Shown: piece by piece, positions 14,738 through 21,692 of the stretch | How the letters are laid out: each line of letters begins with the position of its first letter | Position numbering within the stretch: the stretch's first letter is position 1 | NCBI GenBank assembly: GCA_045642225.1 | Contig: JAZUIN010000142.1 | Coordinates: forward strand, 1 to 23,128 | Origin: RUG191 sp045642225 | Lineage (GTDB): Bacteria; Bacillota; Clostridia; Lachnospirales; Lachnospiraceae | Length of the DNA: 23,128 bases | Direction of reading: 5' to 3' | The notes under the pieces: model-generated | What the model saw: the letters and a program-made list of their open reading frames with translations, nothing else | Told to the model about the DNA's origin: nothing | The model's database searches: none | Made by a program: the position numbers and the translations under genes

Positions 14738-16373
14738 GACTCACCAGACAAAAATGGATGTTATAGGTAATAACATCGCCAACGTAAACACAATTGCGTT
14801 TAAATCTTCTGCAACCACATTTACTGATATTATGTATCAAACAACATCAGGTGCATCAGGTGCTACACAAACAACAGGTGGTAAGAATGCTAACCAAATC
14901 GGTCTTGGTGTTACAAGTGGTTCTACAAAGGTAAGTATTACAGCTGCAGGTGCAGCACAATCAACAGGTCAAGCCTTTGATATTAAGCTTACTGATTCTA
15001 ATAATACCAACTTTTTTATCGTTAATAATGGTAGTCAAAACCTATTTACACGTTCAGGTTCTTTCTATGTGGACGGCGTAGGTAACCTTTGTATGACTTC
15101 AACAGGTTATACTGTTCAAGGTTGGCAAGTAGATCCTTTGACAGGAGATATCAAGAAAGATACAGTTTCTCCACTTAGAATTATGCAAGCTGCAAATATT
15201 ACTTCTTCACCAGAAGCTACAACAAATGCAACAGTATCTGGAGTTATTGATAAGAATGATACTAATGTATCTTCTGATACAGGTTACTACATGAGCTTGA
15301 GTTTGTATGATAATTTGGGTTATCAATATACAGCTAAATTTGCTGTAAGATCTGTTGATCCAGTAAATGGAGAATACTCTGTTGAATTAACAAATGTATA
15401 TGATGATGCAAATAATGATATTTTAGCTAATTGGATGGCACTTGATCCAGCTAACAATACAGTTGATAAAGTATTTGGTACAAAGACAGAGGCAACAAAG
15501 AGCTTTGGTCTTTCTAACGGATTTACATTTGATGCAGGAACTAACAAGATTTCATATGTTAAAGATGGTGTTACATATGAATCAAATGGTGGTATTGTTG
15601 ATGATCCAAGCGGAAGTGGAAAGAAGGGCATTAAGTTTACTTCTACATCAGGAACAACTACAGATGAGTTTAAGACTTTATCTGAAATCTATGGAACTGA
15701 TGATGCGTCAATTTCAGGAGGTACATTAACTGTTGATCCTACAAATGGTGCATTGAAGTACACTTATCCAACAGTTAACCATAAGATGCAATTTAATACA
15801 TCAGATGGTGCGTTTAGCTATATCGGTGCTGCAGGAGAGAAGAGTCAGCTTCTTAACATGACAGTTTTAGGTAACCAAGGTCAAACTGGTAATCAGTTCA
15901 AAGACATTGATGTTAACTTCCAAAACTGCTTGAACTATGATAATGGTGGTACATCTACAATGGGTATCGAAAAGGGTGATATCTCTGGTACTCGTGGTGT
16001 TGGTAAGAAGCTTGGTACAATGACTTCTTGTTCAGTAGATGGAACTGGTAGAATTTATGGTTCTTATGACAATGGTAATACTGTATTACTCGGACAAATC
16101 GCAGTTGCACAGTTTGCTAATGCGTCAGGTCTAGAAGCATTAGGAAATAGCTGCTATACAACAACTCTTAACTCTGGAGATTTCGATGGTATCGGTGTTG
16201 ATGTTACAGCCGATGGTGGTAGCATGACAACTGGTCAGTTGGAAATGTCAAATGTTGACCTTTCAGCAGAGTTTACAGAGATGATTACAACTCAAAGAGG
16301 TTTCCAAGCAAATTCTAGAGTAATTACTACAAGTGATACAATGCTTGAAGAACTTGTAAATCTTAAGAGATAA
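14700..16373 (+). CDS. flgE: Flagellar hook protein FlgE
   Basis: FlgE polymerises into the hook, the universal joint between rod and filament. The N terminus MMRSLYSGVSGLKTHQTKMD, then VIGNNIANVNTIAFKSS, and the C terminus MITTQRGFQANSRVITTSD and MLEELVNLKR are the coiled-coil D0/D1 parts. Between them is a large insert (about residues 90-480), making 557 aa, much longer than Bacillus FlgE (about 264) and longer than Salmonella (403), so extra outer domains D2/D3 are expected. Four cysteines (131, 410, 444, 485) are unusual for an exported axial protein. ATG 14700 is preferred to ATG 14703 on 9-base spacing from AGAGGAGG. It is the last gene of the first flagellar unit, followed by a terminator. 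Confidence 0.95.
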   Translation: MMRSLYSGVSGLKTHQTKMDVIGNNIANVNTIAFKSSATTFTDIMYQTTSGASGATQTTGGKNANQIGLGVTSGSTKVSITAAGAAQSTGQAFDIKLTDSNNTNFFIVNNGSQNLFTRSGSFYVDGVGNLCMTSTGYTVQGWQVDPLTGDIKKDTVSPLRIMQAANITSSPEATTNATVSGVIDKNDTNVSSDTGYYMSLSLYDNLGYQYTAKFAVRSVDPVNGEYSVELTNVYDDANNDILANWMALDPANNTVDKVFGTKTEATKSFGLSNGFTFDAGTNKISYVKDGVTYESNGGIVDDPSGSGKKGIKFTSTSGTTTDEFKTLSEIYGTDDASISGGTLTVDPTNGALKYTYPTVNHKMQFNTSDGAFSYIGAAGEKSQLLNMTVLGNQGQTGNQFKDIDVNFQNCLNYDNGGTSTMGIEKGDISGTRGVGKKLGTMTSCSVDGTGRIYGSYDNGNTVLLGQIAVAQFANASGLEALGNSCYTTTLNSGDFDGIGVDVTADGGSMTTGQLEMSNVDLSAEFTEMITTQRGFQANSRVITTSDTMLEELVNLKR

Positions 16374-16414
16374 TATTTAACGTAAGAATATAATTGATAA
16401 TATTTTTAAATGAT

Positions 16415-16448
16415 AAGAGAGACAACTTGTGTGTCTCTCTTGTTTTTT
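16415..16448 (+). terminator. Intrinsic terminator after flgE
   Basis: AAGAGAGACA (16415-16424) and TGTCTCTCTT (16432-16441) form a perfect 10-bp stem with a 7-base loop, followed by G and six Ts (16443-16448). It lies 41 bases past the flgE stop. It splits the flagellar cluster into two transcription units or reduces expression of motA and the genes beyond. Confidence 0.92.
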
Positions 16449-16613
16449 ATAAAAAAAGCACAACATTTAGTATTTATTTTATAAAAAACTTAGAAAATGT
16501 TGTAGACAACAAGGGTAAAATCTAGTAAACTTTAATTAAATGTATGATTATGCATTATTGTGTGATAAAGTGCATATATATAAGTACAAATTTAAATTAG
16601 GCGGTGTTTGATT
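16449..16613 (+). promoter_or_regulatory. AT-rich intergenic region before motA with inverted repeat
   Basis: This gene-free stretch must hold the motA promoter if the upstream terminator is efficient. Its clearest feature is a perfect 9-bp inverted repeat, ACAACATTT (16460-16468) / AAATGTTGT (16495-16503), 26 bases apart, with an inner TTTTATAAAA palindrome. No convincing promoter stands out. The weak candidates are TTGTGT (16558-16563) with TATAAG (16579-16584, 15-base spacer) and an isolated TAAAAT (16516-16521). No sigma-D motif was recognised. No small gene such as flbD/swrD is encoded here in any frame I read. Confidence 0.5.
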
Positions 16614-16616
16614 TTG
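16599..16616 (+). promoter_or_regulatory. Ribosome site and TTG start of motA
   Basis: AGGCGGTG (16599-16606) is a near-consensus ribosome site. The upstream TTG at 16608 is only one base away, too close; the TTG at 16614 has a 7-base spacing and gives the family-typical N terminus beginning MDIASLVGL. The start at 16614 is therefore preferred. Confidence 0.75.
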
Positions 16617-17408
16617 GATATTGCGTCTCTAGTCGGATTAGTCGGTGGATTTGGTCTTATGATCTTTGGTATCATAGCCAATAACGGATCCATTCCCAAT
16701 TACATAGATGTTGCGTCATTTATTATCACTTTCGGTGGTTCGTTGATGTCTACATTAGCATCCTTTAAGATGAAGGATTTCATCAACGGTCTTAAGGGGC
16801 TTTTACTTACAATCAAAGAGCCTAAGATAGGTAATATCAATGATGTAATTAAGAATATTATTGATATGTCAAATGTGGCTCGTAAAGAAGGACTATTAGC
16901 TCTTGAAGAAGCTGCAGGTGATATCGATGATGAGTTCCTTAAGAAAGGTATAATGCTTGTTGTCGATGGTACAGACCCAGAACTCGTGAGAGGTATCTTA
17001 GAAACTGACCTTGTTTCAATTGAGGCAAGACATAAGAAAGTAATTGGTTTCTGGGATAAATGGGCTGAAATGGGACCAGCTTGGGGTATGATTGGTACTC
17101 TTATTGGTCTTATTCAGATGCTTAATAACATGTCTGATGCGTCAACAATCGGACCTGCTATGGCGGTTGCCTTGATTACAACATTATATGGTTCAATCAT
17201 TGCCAACTGGTTGGCAGCACCAACATCAGCAAAGCTACAAGTTAATAATACACTTGAAATTACTATTAGAGAGATTACTGTAGAAGGATTACTTTCTATT
17301 CAAGCAGGTGAGAACCCTAGAGTAATAGAAGAGAAGCTTAAGACTTTCTTGCCTCCTAACGCAAGAGGTGCATTTGAAGAAAGTGAAGATGGTGGAGGTG
17401 AAGCTTAG
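16614..17408 (+). CDS. motA: Flagellar stator protein MotA
   Basis: MotA surrounds MotB in the ion-driven stator and pushes on FliG. The 264-aa protein has four membrane spans: about residues 4-22, 31-50, 154-172 and 182-204. Recognisable motifs are ARKEGLLALEEAAGDIDD in the cytoplasmic loop, WAEMGPAWGMIGTLIGLIQM at span 3 and GPAMAVALITTLYGSIIANW at span 4, including the conserved proline. Sequence alone does not tell whether protons or sodium ions drive it. Start TTG 16614 is chosen on ribosome spacing. It is the first gene after a terminator, so it likely begins a separate unit. The C terminus ends in three Gly, Glu, Ala because the same bases are the motB ribosome site; the stop overlaps the motB start by one base. 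Confidence 0.95.
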   Translation: MDIASLVGLVGGFGLMIFGIIANNGSIPNYIDVASFIITFGGSLMSTLASFKMKDFINGLKGLLLTIKEPKIGNINDVIKNIIDMSNVARKEGLLALEEAAGDIDDEFLKKGIMLVVDGTDPELVRGILETDLVSIEARHKKVIGFWDKWAEMGPAWGMIGTLIGLIQMLNNMSDASTIGPAMAVALITTLYGSIIANWLAAPTSAKLQVNNTLEITIREITVEGLLSIQAGENPRVIEEKLKTFLPPNARGAFEESEDGGGEA

Positions 17409-17410
17409 TG
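17394..17410 (+). promoter_or_regulatory. Ribosome site and GTG start of motB, inside motA
   Basis: GGAGGTGA (17394-17401) within the Gly-Gly-Glu codons at the end of motA lies 6 bases before GTG 17408. The motA stop TAG (17406-17408) and the GTG share one base. The same 8-mer serves fliH inside fliG, so both coupled pairs use the same solution. Confidence 0.85.
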
Positions 17411-18232
17411 GCTAAGAAAAAGCAAGAAGAACCACCAAAAGGCTCCCCTGCCTGGATGGCCACGTTTAGTGACCTGATGAACTTGCTTCTTTGCTTCTTT
17501 GTTTTGCTTTTCTCAATGTCAACTGTAGATGCAAAGAAATTTGAAATGGTTGTTCAATCTTTTCAAGAAACATTTTCAGTATTACCAGCTGGCGGAACAA
17601 CAATTGGTGAAGGTGAAATGATTAACTCTGGTATTAATATGATGGAGCAGTTTGATATGTATATCAACAATTCAACTGGTGCCAAAGGAGATCAAGACCA
17701 GAAAGAACAATTGCCTAAGGAAGAAGAGGTTAAAGAAGCTGCAGAAGCTCAAGCAGAAGCAGAGAGTGAAAAGATGTCTGAACAAATCGAACAGCAGCTT
17801 GCAGCATATGGTTTGCAGAATTTGGTTGATGTTCAGTTTAATGCACAATATGTAGAGCTTACACTTAATGGTGCGTTGTTATTTGAATCTGGAGATGCAG
17901 ATGTCAAATCAGAAGCGCTACCGATTATAGAGAAGATAGCAGTTATTTTGGGTACATATACTCAGAATACTATAGATATAGAAGGACATACTGATAGTGT
18001 TCCTTATACTGGTGGTACATACGCTAATAACAATGTACTTTCAATGTTCAGAGCATTGAATGTTTCGGACAAAATACGTCAGATGACAGATATTCCTGAT
18101 GCAAATATTAAGTCTTCGGGTAGAGGTGATTATGTTCCTATAGCGGACAATTCTACTCCAGAAGGACGAGCAAGGAACAGAAGAGTTGAGATTAAGATTT
18201 ACAATTCATATTCGTCAGACGTACAACAATAA
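17408..18232 (+). CDS. motB: Flagellar stator protein MotB
   Basis: MotB anchors the stator to peptidoglycan and carries the ion-binding residue. The 274-aa protein has a short basic N terminus, then WMATFSDLMNLLLCFFVLLF with the essential Asp22 and a single span (about 23-40). A Glu/Gln/Ala-rich coiled segment covers about residues 95-135. The OmpA-like peptidoglycan-binding domain follows, with IDIEGHTDSVPY (Glu192-His194-Thr195-Asp196) and GRARNRRVEIKI. The commonly seen NW-LS-RA segment reads NNNVLSMFRALNV here. GTG at 17408 is the start: GGAGGTGA (17394-17401) lies 6 bases upstream inside motA and the overlap TAGTG couples the two. Confidence 0.95.
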   Translation: MAKKKQEEPPKGSPAWMATFSDLMNLLLCFFVLLFSMSTVDAKKFEMVVQSFQETFSVLPAGGTTIGEGEMINSGINMMEQFDMYINNSTGAKGDQDQKEQLPKEEEVKEAAEAQAEAESEKMSEQIEQQLAAYGLQNLVDVQFNAQYVELTLNGALLFESGDADVKSEALPIIEKIAVILGTYTQNTIDIEGHTDSVPYTGGTYANNNVLSMFRALNVSDKIRQMTDIPDANIKSSGRGDYVPIADNSTPEGRARNRRVEIKIYNSYSSDVQQ

Positions 18233-18243
18233 AGAGGTATAAC

Positions 18244-18771
18244 ATGAAGAAGAATTTATTAACAGTTGTTACACTTGTACTTGTATTAATTAATTTAATA
18301 TTAACTGGAGTTCTTGCATTTATCTTGATTCCAGAAGTATCTAAAGCTAATGATTTAGTAACTAAGGTTGCTTCAGCTATTGACTTAGAGTTGACCCCAG
18401 AAGCAGCTAATGGTGGTTCTAATAATTATACTGTAGACCAAATCGAAGTGTATGATATTAAGGGTGATGGCGACAAGATGACTATTAACCTTAAGAAAGG
18501 ACCAGACGGCAAGGATCACTTTGCTATAGTCGAGGTTGCGCTATCTATTAACACAGAAAGCGAAGGCTACAAGAAGTACATGGAGACTCTTGATACTAAG
18601 AAGAGTTTGATTAAGAATGAGATTAATGATGTAATGAGTCAATACACTATAGATGAAGTTAAGGCTAATCAAGCTCAGATACAGAAAGAGATTACTAAGA
18701 AGCTACAAGAAATGTTTGGCTCTGATGATTTCATAGTAGACGTAGGATTCTCAAGTGCTACTTATCAATAA
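18244..18771 (+). CDS. fliL: Flagellar basal body-associated protein FliL
   Basis: FliL is a single-pass membrane protein that rings the stator and supports its function under load. The 175-aa protein has a very short cytoplasmic N terminus, a span at about residues 5-28, and an extracellular domain with the beta strand HFAIVEVALSINTESEGYKK and helix LIKNEINDVMSQYTIDEV, then a C-terminal ending DDFIVDVGFSSATYQ, consistent with the stomatin-like FliL fold. Sequence similarity in this family is low, so identity depends also on position between motB and fliM. GAGG (18234-18237) precedes ATG by 6 bases. The 11-base gap to motB implies one mRNA. Confidence 0.9.
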   Translation: MKKNLLTVVTLVLVLINLILTGVLAFILIPEVSKANDLVTKVASAIDLELTPEAANGGSNNYTVDQIEVYDIKGDGDKMTINLKKGPDGKDHFAIVEVALSINTESEGYKKYMETLDTKKSLIKNEINDVMSQYTIDEVKANQAQIQKEITKKLQEMFGSDDFIVDVGFSSATYQ

Positions 18772-18803
18772 GTTTTAATTAGTTAATAAGGTGGTGAGAA
18801 GGC

Positions 18804-19793
18804 GTGGGAGATATTTTATCTCAAAGCGAGATAGATAATCTGTTACAAGCTTTAAGTTCCGGCGAAATTGATGCTGAAGAGATGAAAGTCAGTTCGACTG
18901 AGAAGCAAGTCAAAGATTATGATTTTGCGCGTCCTTCAAAATTCTCTAAAGAGCATCTTAGAACCTTAGAGATAATTTTTGAGCATTATGGTCGATTACT
19001 TTCGACTAACTTACCTGTTTACTTACGTAAGAATGTTCAGGTTGAGGTTATGAACTCGGAAGCTGTAACATATATGGAATTTTCTAATGCGTTATCTAAT
19101 CCTGTTTTACTTGGAATTGTAGATTTCGCACCATTAGAAGGTAATATAATAATGGAAATGGCTTCGAAGCTCGGTTATGCTATTGTAGATAGAATGCTAG
19201 GTGGAGAAGGAGAACCATTAGATAAAGTTAGAGATTTCTCAGAAATTGAGTTATTGATTATACAAAGAGTTATGAATGCTTGCGTAGAACTACTTCGTGA
19301 GCCATGGGCAAATGTTGTGGATGTTGTTCCTAGACTTGAGAGAATAGAGACTAATTCACAGTTTGCACAAATTATTTCACCATCAGAAATGATAGCTATC
19401 GTAACGGTTAATATCAAGATTGGTGAAATTGAAGGACTTATGAATGTTTGTCTTCCATATCTTACTTTGGAGTCGGTTATGGATAGACTTAATACCAAAT
19501 TCTGGTATTCTAACATGCAAGAGAGAGAAGATTATGAATATGCTGATGATATTGAGGCTTTGATTTCTAAAGCTGCTATACCTGTTACTGCAGTTCTTGG
19601 TAATAGTGTTATGTCAGTATACGATTTTGGTGCTCTTGCTGTTGGAGATGTCATTAGACTTGATACAAAAGTTGATGATGAATTAGATATATATGTTGGT
19701 GATATGAAGAAATTCACCGCTTTGCCGGGTTCGTCTGGTAAAAAATACGCTGTTAGAGTTACAACAGTTGTGAGGGAGGAAGAAGAAGGATGA
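18804..19793 (+). CDS. fliM: Flagellar motor switch protein FliM
   Basis: FliM forms the middle of the C ring and binds phosphorylated CheY. The 329-aa protein begins GDILSQSEIDNLLQAL, the conserved CheY-binding peptide, followed by the middle CheC-like domain (HLRTLEIIFEHYGRLLSTNL, MLGGEGEPLDKVRDFSEIE) that binds FliG, and a C-terminal FliN-like domain (VGDVIRLDTKVDDELDIYVG). Length matches the family. GTG 18804 is the start; AAGGTGGTGA (18788-18797) lies upstream with 6-base spacing. The last four bases overlap the fliY start (ATGA), a standard coupling that should hold FliM and FliY synthesis in proportion. Confidence 0.97.
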   Translation: MGDILSQSEIDNLLQALSSGEIDAEEMKVSSTEKQVKDYDFARPSKFSKEHLRTLEIIFEHYGRLLSTNLPVYLRKNVQVEVMNSEAVTYMEFSNALSNPVLLGIVDFAPLEGNIIMEMASKLGYAIVDRMLGGEGEPLDKVRDFSEIELLIIQRVMNACVELLREPWANVVDVVPRLERIETNSQFAQIISPSEMIAIVTVNIKIGEIEGLMNVCLPYLTLESVMDRLNTKFWYSNMQEREDYEYADDIEALISKAAIPVTAVLGNSVMSVYDFGALAVGDVIRLDTKVDDELDIYVGDMKKFTALPGSSGKKYAVRVTTVVREEEEG

Positions 19794-20938
19794 GCGATGT
19801 TCTATCGGAAGAAGAGATAGCGGCTCTCTTTGCGGCGAGTGAGAACGGCGATGTTCCTGATGCTGGTGGTGCCGGCTCTATCGATAGTATGCTTTCAACT
19901 GAAGAAGTTGATACTATTGGTGAAGTTGCTAATATTAGTATGGGAACCGCAGCTACAACGCTTTTTTCGCTTGTTAACAAGAAGGTTGATATTTCTACGC
20001 CGGTTGTTACTCTTGCAAATTGGCAAGAAATTGTCAATGAGTACGAGAAGCCTTGTGTATTAATTAAAATTTCATATACCAAAGGTCTTAATGGTAGTAA
20101 CATATTAGTATTGTCAGAGAAGGACGTTAAGGTCATTACCGATTTGATGATGGGTGGTGATGGAACAAATACTGATTCAGAGATAGGTGAGATTCACCTT
20201 AGTGCTATTAGTGAAGCGATGAATCAGATGATGGGTTCATCTGCAACCTCACTCTCTACAATGTTAAATATGATGGTTGATATTTCACCACCATCATCAG
20301 ACTTGATTGATTTACATGATTCAGGAGATGGTAGTGAGATTGATGAATTCTTGAAAGAAGAATTCGTTAAGATAACATTTAAACTACAAATTGGTGATTT
20401 GGTTGATAGCTTCTTGATGCAGCTATATCCAGTGCCTTTAGCTAAGGAAATGTGTTCTTCTGTTTTACAGAATATGGAGGAGGATACCAACTCTACAGTG
20501 GATGAACCAGCTCCAGCACCTGCGCCTGCGCCAGCAGCGCCAGAACCAGCACCGGCTCCAGCGCCAGCGCCTGCACCAGCTCCGGCACCCGCTGCTCAAG
20601 CGGCACCAGCGATGCAACCACAGATGGTTATGCCAACGCAACAAGTCAATGTTCAGCCGGCACAGTTTGGACCATTTGCAGGTGAGTATCCAGTAGCGAT
20701 GCAACCTGAGAATATTGATTTGATTATGGACGTTCCACTCGAAGTTACTGTTGAACTTGGAAGAACTCATAAATCTATTCAAGATATTCTTGATTTTGCA
20801 CCAGGAACTATTATAGAATTAAATAAAATTGCTGGTGAACCAATTGATGTTTTGGTTAATGGCAAATATGTTGCCAAAGGTGAGGTAGTAGTAATTGAAG
20901 AATCATTCGGTATTAGAATTACCGAAATTATGAAATAA
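19790..20938 (+). CDS. fliY: Flagellar motor switch phosphatase FliY (CheC-FliN fusion)
   Basis: FliY is the Gram-positive switch component that both builds the C ring through a FliN domain and dephosphorylates CheY-P. The 382-aa protein has an N-terminal CheY-binding peptide (LSEEEIAALF, residues 5-14) like that of FliM, a CheC-type domain at about 36-225, an unusually pure Pro-Ala linker at about 240-285 continuing into a Gln/Met/Pro stretch, and a C-terminal FliN domain at about 305-382 (IMDVPLEVTVELGRT, DVLVNGKYVAKGEVVVIEES). Both phosphatase motifs (D/S-x3-E-x2-N) are intact: Asp41-Glu45-Asn48 and Ser138-Glu142-Asn145. The linker DNA is far more GC-rich than the surroundings. Confidence 0.96.
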   Translation: MSDVLSEEEIAALFAASENGDVPDAGGAGSIDSMLSTEEVDTIGEVANISMGTAATTLFSLVNKKVDISTPVVTLANWQEIVNEYEKPCVLIKISYTKGLNGSNILVLSEKDVKVITDLMMGGDGTNTDSEIGEIHLSAISEAMNQMMGSSATSLSTMLNMMVDISPPSSDLIDLHDSGDGSEIDEFLKEEFVKITFKLQIGDLVDSFLMQLYPVPLAKEMCSSVLQNMEEDTNSTVDEPAPAPAPAPAAPEPAPAPAPAPAPAPAPAAQAAPAMQPQMVMPTQQVNVQPAQFGPFAGEYPVAMQPENIDLIMDVPLEVTVELGRTHKSIQDILDFAPGTIIELNKIAGEPIDVLVNGKYVAKGEVVVIEESFGIRITEIMK

Positions 20939-20954
20939 TTAAGGAGATTAAAAA

Positions 20955-21317
20955 ATGGCAAAGAATATTTTAATTTGTGACGATGCAGCATTCATGAGAA
21001 TGATGATTAAGGACATTCTTACTAAGAACGGTTACAACGTTGTAGGTGAGGCTGAAAATGGTGTGAAGGCTATTGAAGCTTATTCAGAGCATAATCCAGA
21101 TTTGGTTCTTATGGATATCACAATGCCTGAGATGGATGGTATTGATGCACTTAAGGGTATTAGATCAAAAGACCCTAATGCAGCTGTAATTATGTGTTCC
21201 GCAATGGGACAACAGGCTATGGTTATCGAAGCCATTCAATCAGGAGCTAAGGATTTTATTGTTAAGCCATTCCAAGCAGAGCGTGTTATTGAAGCCGTTA
21301 AGAAGGTAATTGGATAG
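20955..21317 (+). CDS. cheY: Chemotaxis response regulator CheY
   Basis: CheY is the diffusible signal from the chemoreceptor kinase CheA to the motor switch. The 120-aa protein is a single receiver domain with every active-site residue present: Asp9 and Asp10 (metal), phospho-acceptor Asp54 in LVLMDITMPEMDG, Ser82 in MCSAMGQ, Phe101, and Lys104 followed by Pro in VKPFQ. No output domain is fused. AAGGAG (20941-20946) gives an 8-base spacing. Location between fliY and fliO is exactly that of Bacillus cheY, next to the phosphatase that acts on it. The other chemotaxis genes are outside this window. Confidence 0.96.
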   Translation: MAKNILICDDAAFMRMMIKDILTKNGYNVVGEAENGVKAIEAYSEHNPDLVLMDITMPEMDGIDALKGIRSKDPNAAVIMCSAMGQQAMVIEAIQSGAKDFIVKPFQAERVIEAVKKVIG

Positions 21318-21325
21318 GAGTAATA

Positions 21326-21685
21326 ATGTCAACTGGTAATAGTATTCTTCAATTGATAGTTGTTTTGATATGCTTTGTTGTAGTTTTATTACTTGCGTAT
21401 TTTACAACAAAGTGGTTGGCTAACTATCAAAAAGGTCAAACACGAAATAAGAATCTTAAGATTATTGAGACTATTCGTTTGACAAATGATAAGCTGGTTC
21501 AAATTGTTGCATGTGGTAAGGATAAGTTTATTGTTGTCGGAATAGGTAAGTCTGAGGTTACTTTATTAGGGGAATTGACCAAAGAAGATTTAATTGACAT
21601 TGATTCTATTATGGAAGAAGAGCCTAAGACTATAAACAACAGTTTTTCAGACATAATAGATAAGATGAAGTCCAATAAGAAATAG
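21326..21685 (+). CDS. fliO: Flagellar export-gate assembly protein FliO
   Basis: FliO is a small membrane protein that scaffolds the FliP ring during export-gate assembly; it is called FliZ in Bacillus. The 119-aa protein has one membrane span (about residues 8-28) followed by a small cytoplasmic beta-rich domain, with KIIETIRLTNDKLVQIVACG and KFIVVGIGKSEVTLLGEL, the typical FliO pattern. It lacks the cleavable signal and long extracellular part of Bacillus FliZ (about 219 aa), so it is a short form. TAGGAG (21315-21320), which begins with the cheY stop codon, is its ribosome site. Identity rests on this pattern and the position before fliP. Confidence 0.88.
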   Translation: MSTGNSILQLIVVLICFVVVLLLAYFTTKWLANYQKGQTRNKNLKIIETIRLTNDKLVQIVACGKDKFIVVGIGKSEVTLLGELTKEDLIDIDSIMEEEPKTINNSFSDIIDKMKSNKK

Positions 21686-21692
21686 TAATACA

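Noticed and set aside
16443..16456. TTTTTTATAAAAAA palindrome as a separate element
   Set aside because: It is the T tract of the flgE terminator followed by an A run; it is explained by the terminator, perhaps with weak activity on the other strand.
16449..16613. Sigma-D (FliA-type) promoter before motA
   Set aside because: TAAA occurs several times, as expected in AT-rich DNA, but no CCGATAT-like -10 follows at 14-16 bases.
20465..20782. Antisense ORF of 105 codons opposite the FliY linker
   Set aside because: It is the reverse reading of a Pro-Ala repeat, giving a Trp/Arg/Cys-rich sequence of low complexity with no ribosome site; a shadow of the real gene.
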